11,422 nucleotides of DNA from JAWVFN01 sp963696625 (GTDB lineage Bacteria; Actinomycetota; Thermoleophilia; Solirubrobacterales; 70-9): assembly GCA_963696625.1 (NCBI GenBank), contig CAVOKZ010000050.1, forward strand, positions 1-11,422. Reading direction: 5' to 3'. The translations under genes were made by a program, and so were the position numbers. This document shows, in pieces, positions 1 to 5,247 of the stretch. Below the pieces are notes generated by a model. The model searched no databases. It worked only from the letters and a program-made list of their open reading frames with translations, and had not been told where the DNA came from. Every line of letters starts with the position of its first letter. The first letter of the stretch is position 1.

Positions 1-603
1 CTTCATGTTCTCGACGATCTTCTCGCCGATCTCGCCGAACTCGAGTGCCTGCATCAGCAGCGGCGTCTCGATCGGGCCCGGGGCGATCGCGTTGACGTTG
101 ATGTTGAAGCGGGCGCCCTCGCGGGCCATCACCTTGGTGAAGCCGATCACCCCGGCCTTGGCCGCGGAGTAGACCGAGGAGCCCTTCGAGCCGACGCGGC
201 CGGCCTCGGAGGCGACGTTGACGATCCGTCCGTAGTTGCGTTCCTGCATCGCGGGCAGAACCGCGGCGGTGCAGTGAAGGACGCCCTTGAGGTTGACGTC
301 GAGGACGATGTCCCACTGCGCGGGCGTGGTCTGGTGGAAGAAGCCGAACTGGTCGGTGCCGGCGTTGTTGACGAGGATGTCGAACGGCCCGGCGCTCTCG
401 ACCGCTGCCTTGGCCGAGTCGAGGCTGGTCACGTCGAGCTCGACCGCGTCGCCGGAGATCTCCGCCGCGACCTCCTTGCCGCCATCGAGGTTGAGGTCGG
501 CGACGGCGACGGCGGCCCCCTCGGCGGCGAGCCTGCGCGCGGTTGCGGCGCCGATACCGCCGGCGCCGCCGGTGACCAAAGCTTTTCGCCCCTCCAGCCT
601 CAT
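1..603 (-). CDS. SDR-family NAD-dependent dehydrogenase, FabG/BadH-like (3' end cut off by window)
   Basis: A classical short-chain dehydrogenase/reductase; 201 residues are visible from the ATG at 603 and the C-terminus lies outside the window. Seen: the cofactor motif TGGAGGIG (residues 11-18), an acidic residue ending the second strand (D36, which in this family favours NAD(H) over NADP(H)), NNAG (79-82), catalytic S132, Y145 and K149 (YxxxK), and the PG motif near 175-177. The order and spacing fit a 245-260 residue soluble enzyme oxidising or reducing a hydroxy/keto group. The substrate cannot be read from the sequence: the region after NNAG resembles hydroxyacyl-CoA dehydrogenases of the BadH type as well as FabG, so a beta-oxidation-like or fatty-acid role is possible. 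It is transcribed away from the F420 operon, and no good ribosome binding site is visible, so a leaderless or near-leaderless message is possible. Confidence 0.93.
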   Translation of the reverse strand, partial: MRLEGRKALVTGGAGGIGAATARRLAAEGAAVAVADLNLDGGKEVAAEISGDAVELDVTSLDSAKAAVESAGPFDILVNNAGTDQFGFFHQTTPAQWDIVLDVNLKGVLHCTAAVLPAMQERNYGRIVNVASEAGRVGSKGSSVYSAAKAGVIGFTKVMAREGARFNINVNAIAPGPIETPLLMQALEFGEIGEKIVENMK

Positions 604-646
604 AGCCGCGGCAGCATATTTGGCCGCGTCCTACACTGGCCCGCCG
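604..646. promoter_or_regulatory. Divergent promoter region between the SDR gene and the F420 operon
   Basis: Only 43 bases separate two divergent start codons, so both promoters must lie here or inside the genes. Leftwards, a TATGCT box (613-618) sits 9 bases from the SDR ATG. Rightwards, a TACACT box (632-637) sits 9 bases from the reductase ATG. Both would give very short or absent leaders, and neither start has a Shine-Dalgarno sequence, which agrees. No convincing -35 boxes were seen. The boxes are short matches and could be chance. Confidence 0.35.
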
Positions 647-1333
647 ATGCCCGACGAAAGGATTCCCATCATCGGCGCCACCGGCGCGCTCGGCTACGGA
701 CTGGCGCTGCGGCTGGCCGGGAAGGGCCACGCAGTCACGATCGGCTCACGCAGCGCCGAGCGGGCCGAGGAGGCCGCCGCCAAGCTCGCCAAGGCGGTCC
801 CCGGCGCCAGGATCGACGGTCTCCTCAACGAGGAAGCGGCCGTCAAGGGCCCGCTGGTCTTTCTCACCGTTCCCTTCCGGGCCCAATCCGAGACCCTCAA
901 CAATCTGCGCGAGGCGCTCAAGCCGGGTCAGCTCCTGGTCGACTGCACGGTGCCGACCGCGGCCGCCGTCAGCGGCAAGGCGACCCGCATCCTCGGCGTC
1001 TGGCAGGGCTCCGCGGCGCAGCAGGCTCAGGAGATGGTCCCCGAGGGCGTCACCGTCGTCTCCGCCCTGCACACGGTCAGCGCCAAGGCCCTCACCGAAG
1101 GCGACGCGCTGGACGAAGACGTCCTCATCTGCGGGGAGAAGAAGGCCGACAAGGCCCGCGTCGCCAAGCTGATCGACCAGATCGACGGCCTGCGCCCGGT
1201 CAACGCCGGCGGCCTCGAGGCTTCCCGCTACGTCGAGCAGCTGACGCCGATGCTGATCGGGATCAACGTCCGCTACAAGGCCCAAGCCGGGGTCAAGATC
1301 ACGGGGCTGCCCGAGGGCGACCACTGGGAGTGA
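647..1333 (+). CDS. npdG: F420-dependent NADP oxidoreductase (NADPH:F420 reductase)
   Basis: Hydride exchange between NADP(H) and coenzyme F420, a soluble cytoplasmic enzyme. The 228-residue length fits the Fno/FNO family. Seen: the dinucleotide-binding loop GATGALG (residues 10-16), GSRS (33-36) where the archaeal enzyme binds the 2'-phosphate of NADP, a TVP segment after the next strand, a VVSALHT segment, ICG, and a C-terminal IDGLRPVNAGGLEASR stretch followed by ESLTP-like EQLTP, all characteristic of this family. The reading frame stays open upstream to 287, but that part runs antisense through the SDR gene; ATG 647 begins a few residues before the nucleotide-binding strand and is the natural start. 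It is the first gene of the F420 operon, and its stop overlaps the cofD start (GTGA). In bacteria this enzyme usually supplies reduced F420 from NADPH. Confidence 0.93.
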   Translation: MPDERIPIIGATGALGYGLALRLAGKGHAVTIGSRSAERAEEAAAKLAKAVPGARIDGLLNEEAAVKGPLVFLTVPFRAQSETLNNLREALKPGQLLVDCTVPTAAAVSGKATRILGVWQGSAAQQAQEMVPEGVTVVSALHTVSAKALTEGDALDEDVLICGEKKADKARVAKLIDQIDGLRPVNAGGLEASRYVEQLTPMLIGINVRYKAQAGVKITGLPEGDHWE

Positions 1334-2259
1334 ACCGGGTCGCGATCCTCGCCGGCGGCACCGGCGGTGCCAAGCTCGCTGCGGGACTCCAGGACCTGCT
1401 CGGCGACGGGCTCTCGGTGATCGCCAACACCGCCGACGACCTCGAGGTTCTCGGCGTCCACGTCTCGCCCGACCCCGACCTCGTCACCTACTGGCTCACC
1501 GGCGAGATCGACGAGGAGCGCGGCTGGGGAATCGCGGACGACGGATTCGCGACCTTCCAGCGGATGGTCAAGGTCGGCGCGCCCGACTGGTTCTCGCTCT
1601 CGGACCGCGATCTCGGTGTCTGCCTCTACCGCCGCAATTTCCTCGCAGACGGCGGGCGCCAGACCGACGCCCAGGCCCAGATCGCGCGCCAGCTCGGCGC
1701 CACGGCGGCGGTGCTGCCGATGTGCGATGAGCCGGTCAGGACGAGCATCCAGACGGCGGCCGGACGGCGCGGCCTCCAGGAGTGGCTGATCGTCGACCGG
1801 GCCGCGGGACCGATCGAGGCGATCGAGGTCAGCGGTCTCGACCGGGCGCGGCCCACGATCGAGGTTCTGGACGCGCTGCAGAGCGCCGAGGCGATCGTGA
1901 TCGGCCCGTCGAACCCGGTGATCTCGATAGGCCCGATCCTCTCGGTGCCCGGCATGCGTGAGGCGATCGCCGCCTCCCCGGCGCCGGTCGTCGCCGTCAG
2001 CCCGCTGGTCGGCGGCAAGTCGGTGAAGGGGCCGACCGAGGCGTGCATGACGGCCGTCGGGCGCCCGTGCACCGCAGCCGGCGTCGCATCGCTCTACCAG
2101 GGGCTCCTCGACGGAATCGTCCACGACACGGATGAGCCGGAATCCCCCGCGGGCATGGCCTCGATCGCGGTTCCGACGCTGATGGAGGGAGTGGACGGAC
2201 GGCGTGCGCTGGCGGATCGCACACTGAAGTTCGCCGCTACCCTGGTCGATAGCGGTTGA
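1330..2259 (+). CDS. cofD: 2-phospho-L-lactate (or PEP-type) transferase CofD/FbiA, F420 biosynthesis
   Basis: Transfers the three-carbon phospho-acid from its guanosine-diphosphate-activated form onto FO, giving F420-0 or, with the PEP-derived donor used by mycobacterial FbiA, dehydro-F420-0. The 309 residues match the family length. Seen: N-terminal LAGGTGGAKLAAGL (7-20), NTADD (33-37), the DLVTYWLTG strand-helix, FSLSDRDLG with a following LYRRNF, and the C-terminal IGPSNPVISIGPIL and VSPLVGGKSVKGP segments that define CofD. The start is GTG 1330, overlapping the stop of the reductase gene by four bases, which implies translational coupling. The frame is open upstream to 274, but that stretch overlaps the reductase in another frame and is not coding. 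Whether the donor is 2-phospholactate or PEP cannot be decided from the sequence. Confidence 0.96.
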   Translation: MNRVAILAGGTGGAKLAAGLQDLLGDGLSVIANTADDLEVLGVHVSPDPDLVTYWLTGEIDEERGWGIADDGFATFQRMVKVGAPDWFSLSDRDLGVCLYRRNFLADGGRQTDAQAQIARQLGATAAVLPMCDEPVRTSIQTAAGRRGLQEWLIVDRAAGPIEAIEVSGLDRARPTIEVLDALQSAEAIVIGPSNPVISIGPILSVPGMREAIAASPAPVVAVSPLVGGKSVKGPTEACMTAVGRPCTAAGVASLYQGLLDGIVHDTDEPESPAGMASIAVPTLMEGVDGRRALADRTLKFAATLVDSG

Positions 2260-2297
2260 AGCTTCGAGATTCGGGGTAGGCCACGCGAATCTTGCGC

Positions 2298-2304
2298 AGA
2301 GGGG
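2298..2304 (+). promoter_or_regulatory. Ribosome binding site that sets the TTG start of cofC
   Basis: AGAGGGG lies 8 bases before TTG 2313. The alternative TTG at 2292 lies upstream of this site and has no comparable sequence, so the site decides the start. It sits in a 53-base gap after cofD that could also hold a weak internal promoter (TTGAAG at 2256-2261), for which no good -10 partner was found. Confidence 0.6.
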
Positions 2305-2312
2305 CATCCAAT

Positions 2313-2990
2313 TTGACGACCCAGGCGATCATTCCAGTCAAGCGATTCGCGCACGCCAAGCAGCGGCTCGGCAAGGCCGTGCCCGCCGGCGCACGCGTGG
2401 CGCTCGCCGAGGCGATGTTCCTCGACGTCCTCAGCCACCTCAACCGCTGCAAGCGAATCGACGCGACGCTCGTCGTCACCTCCGACGAGACGGTCGCCCG
2501 CACGGCGCGCTGGCTCGGCGTCGAGGTCCTCACCCAGGACCAGGACGAGGGTCACTCCGAGGCGGCGAGCGCCGGAGTCGAGCTGGCGATCGAGCGCGGC
2601 GCCGATCGGGTCGCCCTCCTGCCCGGCGACTGCCCGCTGCTCGACCCCGTCGAGCTCGACCGCGCCCTCGGCAGCGCGCCGCGCTCGGCCTTGATCATCC
2701 CCGACCGCCACGGCACCGGCACCAACGGCCTGGTGCTCTCGCCCCCCGACGCCTTCACCCCCGCCTTCGGCCCCGACAGCTGCGCTCGCCACGTGAGCCG
2801 CGCCCGGGCCGCCGGCGTCTCGTTCGCGGTGGAGCGAATCAGCTCCCTCAGCCTCGACCTCGACACCCCGGAGGATCTGATGCAGCTTCGCGACGCGCTC
2901 ATCCTCCGGCCCGAGCTGGCGCCGCGCACGGCCCAGCTGATCTGGGAGCTCGGCCCCGATCAGAAGCCGAGCGCACCTGCCGCAGCCTGA
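2313..2990 (+). CDS. cofC: 2-phospho-L-lactate / phosphoenolpyruvate guanylyltransferase CofC/FbiD
   Basis: A MobA-like nucleotidyltransferase that joins GTP to a three-carbon phospho-acid, releasing pyrophosphate and giving the donor used by CofD. With the TTG start at 2313 it has 225 residues, close to the family length, and begins MTTQAIIPVKRF, where AIIPVK is the conserved first strand. Further signs: KQRLG (16-20) corresponding to the nucleotide-binding loop, TSDE (57-60), LLPGDCPLL (102-110) with the metal-binding aspartate, DRHGTGTNGL (131-140), and LDLDTPEDL (181-189) typical of CofC. It lies 53 bases after cofD and one base before cofE. FbiD of mycobacteria uses PEP while archaeal CofC uses 2-phospholactate; the choice here is not visible. 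Function class is secure. Confidence 0.94.
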   Translation: MTTQAIIPVKRFAHAKQRLGKAVPAGARVALAEAMFLDVLSHLNRCKRIDATLVVTSDETVARTARWLGVEVLTQDQDEGHSEAASAGVELAIERGADRVALLPGDCPLLDPVELDRALGSAPRSALIIPDRHGTGTNGLVLSPPDAFTPAFGPDSCARHVSRARAAGVSFAVERISSLSLDLDTPEDLMQLRDALILRPELAPRTAQLIWELGPDQKPSAPAAA

Positions 2991-2991
2991 C

Positions 2992-3741
2992 GTGTCCCGC
3001 GAGATCCGGGTGCGGCCGCTGGCGGGTATGCCGGAGATCGCGGCTCGAGACCCACTCGGCGAGCTGATCGCCGGCGCGGCGTCGCCGCTCTCGGGCGAGA
3101 TCGTCGTCGTCTCGCAGAAGATCGTCTCCAAGGCCGAGGGGCGAACCCGTCTGCTCGCCGAGGTCTCGCCGGGCGAGGAGGCAAAGCGCCTCGCGGAGCG
3201 GACCGCCAAGGACCCGCGAATGGTCGAGCTGGCGCTCGGCGAGAGCCGCGCCGTGATCCGCGCCGAGCCGGGAGTGCTGATCTGCGAGACCAACGACGGC
3301 TGGATCTGCGCCAACGCCGGCATCGACGCCTCGAACACGTCAGCCGAGGACGAGGTGACGCTGCTGCCCGAGGACTCGGACGCCTCCGCGCGGCGGCTGC
3401 GGGCGGAGATCCGCGCCGAGACCGGCGAGGCGCCCGCGATCGTCATCGCCGACAGCTTCGGCCGCCCCTGGCGCCTGGGACAGGCCGACATCGCGATCGG
3501 CTGCGCGGGCCTCGCGGCGCTCGAGGACTGGCGCGGGCGCCCCGACGCGGCCGGGCGCGAGCTCGCCGCCACCGAGATCGCCGTCGCCGATCAGCTCGCG
3601 TCGGCCGCCGACCTGATCCGCGACAAGGACTCGGACGTCCCGGGAGCGGTGATCTCCGGCCTCGAGGCCCTGGTCAGGAGCGAGGACGGGGCGGGCGCGA
3701 AGGCGATGCAGCGGCCCTCGGCAGAGGACCTGTTCAGGTAG
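2992..3741 (+). CDS. cofE: Coenzyme F420-0:L-glutamate ligase, stand-alone CofE
   Basis: Adds L-glutamate to F420-0 with GTP, building the gamma-linked polyglutamate tail; cytoplasmic. It starts at GTG 2992, one base after the cofC stop, so it is co-translated with cofC. 249 residues, the length of the archaeal single-domain enzyme. Seen: VVVSQKIVSKAEGR (38-51), ICANAGIDASN (105-115), and SFGRPWRLGQADIAIG (155-170), all core CofE signatures with the expected acidic and glycine residues. It ends directly after the ligase domain with no flavin (nitroreductase-like) domain, unlike mycobacterial FbiB of about 450 residues. Its last 8 bases overlap the end of the convergent cupin gene. Confidence 0.95.
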   Translation: MSREIRVRPLAGMPEIAARDPLGELIAGAASPLSGEIVVVSQKIVSKAEGRTRLLAEVSPGEEAKRLAERTAKDPRMVELALGESRAVIRAEPGVLICETNDGWICANAGIDASNTSAEDEVTLLPEDSDASARRLRAEIRAETGEAPAIVIADSFGRPWRLGQADIAIGCAGLAALEDWRGRPDAAGRELAATEIAVADQLASAADLIRDKDSDVPGAVISGLEALVRSEDGAGAKAMQRPSAEDLFR

Positions 3742-4147
3742 CGAGCTCCGCGTCGATCTTCTTCGGCATGTCGCCGGCGCCCTCTTCAGTGAACTCCGGC
3801 GGGCTGTAGACGCCGCCGGGAACTCCGCCTAGGGCGAGGATCCGGCTGCCGTCCTCCGAGGTGACGAGTTTGCGGCGCTGACCGGGACCGACCCGGGCGA
3901 AGACGCCGGGCTCGAGCTCGTGGTCGACGCCCTCGACGATCAGGTTGACCTTGCCCTTGAGCGGCGTATAGACCTCTTCCTGCTCGTCGTGGTTGTGGTC
4001 GTGCTCGGGATAGCCGCTGAAGTTCGGCGGCAGCTCGATCACCTGTATGCCGAACGAGGTGACGCCGAGCCCGGCCCGCACACGGCGCATGCCTCCGCCG
4101 AACGCGGTGTCGAACTCCTTCAGATTCTTGACGGTTACGTCAGCCAA
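3734..4147 (-). CDS. Small single-domain cupin protein
   Basis: A 137-residue cupin-fold protein of unknown substrate. From the TTG start it begins LADVTVKNLKEF; the frame opens at GTG 4162, but a good ribosome binding site lies between the two, favouring TTG 4147. Cupin motif 1 is present as YPEHDHNHDEQEE (46-58), with metal-ligand candidates H49, H51 and E57. Motif 2 (about 80-95) keeps the PGVF...VGPGQ turn, but the usual histidine is replaced by arginine (RRK, 91-93), so metal binding may be altered or absent. It follows the alcohol dehydrogenase with a 23-base gap and is probably in the same transcript. Small cupins may be sugar-phosphate isomerases, dioxygenases or sensors; nothing here selects one. 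Confidence 0.85.
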   Translation of the reverse strand: MADVTVKNLKEFDTAFGGGMRRVRAGLGVTSFGIQVIELPPNFSGYPEHDHNHDEQEEVYTPLKGKVNLIVEGVDHELEPGVFARVGPGQRRKLVTSEDGSRILALGGVPGGVYSPPEFTEEGAGDMPKKIDAELAT

Positions 4148-4150
4148 ACC

Positions 4151-4159
4151 TTCCCCTCT
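4151..4159 (-). promoter_or_regulatory. Ribosome binding site that sets the TTG start of the cupin gene
   Basis: On the minus strand AGAGGGG (4159-4153) is followed by a 5-base spacer and TTG at 4147. Because the possible GTG start at 4162 lies just before this site, the purine run is better read as the ribosome binding site than as codons 2-5. Confidence 0.6.
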
Positions 4160-4170
4160 CACTCGTCCGG

Positions 4171-5154
4171 CTACACCACCAGTACGGCGGCACCTTGGAC
4201 CTTACCGCCGCGGAGGTCGTCGAGCGCCATATTCGCCTGCACAAGCGGATAGGTCGTGACCTGCGTGCGCACCGGCACCCGCGGCGCGAGCTCCAGCAGC
4301 TGCTCGCCATCGCGACGCGTCAGATTCGCCACTGACGTCAGCGAGCGCTCCTCCCAGAGCATCGAGTAGGGGAAGCCGGGGATGTCGCTCATGTGGATGC
4401 CGGCGCTGACCACCGTCCCGCCGCGATCGACGACCCGCAGCGCCTCCACCATCAGCGCCCCGACCGGCGCGAAGACGATCGCGGCGTCGAGGGACTCGGG
4501 CGGGGCCTCGCCACTCGCGCCGGCCCACTCGACGCCGAGCTCGCGCGCGAAGGCCTGGCCCTCGGCGTCGCCCTCGCGGGTGAAGGCGAACAGCCGCCGG
4601 CCCTCGTGGAGTGCGACCTGGGCGACGAGGTGGGCCGACGCCCCGAACCCGTAGAGGCCGAGGCGCTCGGGGTCGCCGCAGGCCCGCAACGCCCGGTAGC
4701 CGATCAGCCCGGCGCAGAGAAGCGGCGCCGCGTGGGCGTCCTCGTAGGCGTCCGGGATCGGAAAGCAGTAGCGCTCGTCGGCGCTCGCGAACTCGGCGTA
4801 GCCGCCGTCGCGGTCATAGCCGGTGAACTTCGCCTTCAGACAGAGATTCTCGCGCCCGGAACGGCAAAAACGGCACTCGCCGCAGCTCCAGCCGAGCCAG
4901 GGCACGCCGACGCGGTCGCCCGGCTCAAAGCGCCCGGCGCCCGGCCCGTTGGCCTCGACCGTGCCGACGATCTGGTGGCCGAGGACGAGCGGCAGCTTCG
5001 GCTCGTTGAGCTCGCCGTCGACGATGTGGAGGTCGGTGCGGCAGACGCCGCAGGCGTGGACTTTGAGCAGAAGCTCGCCACCGGCCGGCTCGGGAGGCGG
5101 CAATTCCGCCTCCTCCAGGGGCGCTCCCGGGCGATTAAGAACAAGCGCTCGCAT
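4171..5154 (-). CDS. Zinc-dependent alcohol dehydrogenase (MDR superfamily, AdhA-like)
   Basis: A medium-chain NAD(P)-dependent dehydrogenase, 327 residues, soluble. Catalytic zinc ligands are visible as C35 (ACGVCRTDLH), H60 (LGHQ, where many relatives have GHE) and C147 (PLLCAG). The structural zinc site is complete: C91, C94, C97 and C105 (CGECRFCRSGRENLC). The nucleotide-binding region carries YGFGASAH (168-175) in place of the more usual GxGxxG, as in the AdhA-type subfamily of zinc alcohol dehydrogenases. It likely oxidises or reduces a small alcohol or aldehyde; the physiological substrate is not visible. It lies 93 bases after fbiC and 23 bases before the cupin on the same strand. No link to F420 as cofactor is shown, as this family uses NAD(P). 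The start is ATG 5154, with only a weak purine-rich site before it. Confidence 0.93.
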   Translation of the reverse strand: MRALVLNRPGAPLEEAELPPPEPAGGELLLKVHACGVCRTDLHIVDGELNEPKLPLVLGHQIVGTVEANGPGAGRFEPGDRVGVPWLGWSCGECRFCRSGRENLCLKAKFTGYDRDGGYAEFASADERYCFPIPDAYEDAHAAPLLCAGLIGYRALRACGDPERLGLYGFGASAHLVAQVALHEGRRLFAFTREGDAEGQAFARELGVEWAGASGEAPPESLDAAIVFAPVGALMVEALRVVDRGGTVVSAGIHMSDIPGFPYSMLWEERSLTSVANLTRRDGEQLLELAPRVPVRTQVTTYPLVQANMALDDLRGGKVQGAAVLVV

Positions 5155-5247
5155 ACAGCCGCTCGTGCGTGTCAGGCAGCTTCTTGCGAATCGCCGTCAA
5201 ACAGCCCAACCTGGTCGTTCGGCTCCATCTCTGCGCGGTCCTTGTGA

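Noticed and set aside
287..646. Upstream extension of the npdG frame
   Set aside because: It runs antisense through the SDR gene, whose motifs are complete, and npdG relatives start just before the nucleotide-binding loop at ATG 647.
274..1329. Long upstream extension of the cofD reading frame
   Set aside because: It lies in another frame of the npdG gene and antisense to the SDR gene, is rich in R, G and Q with no domain, and cofD family proteins begin at the GTG at 1330.
1273..3572. Long minus-strand frames of 344 and 492 residues opposite cofD, cofC and cofE
   Set aside because: They are low-complexity (A, R, S, G, D rich) shadows typical of GC-rich DNA, with no recognisable motif, while the plus-strand genes match their families fully.
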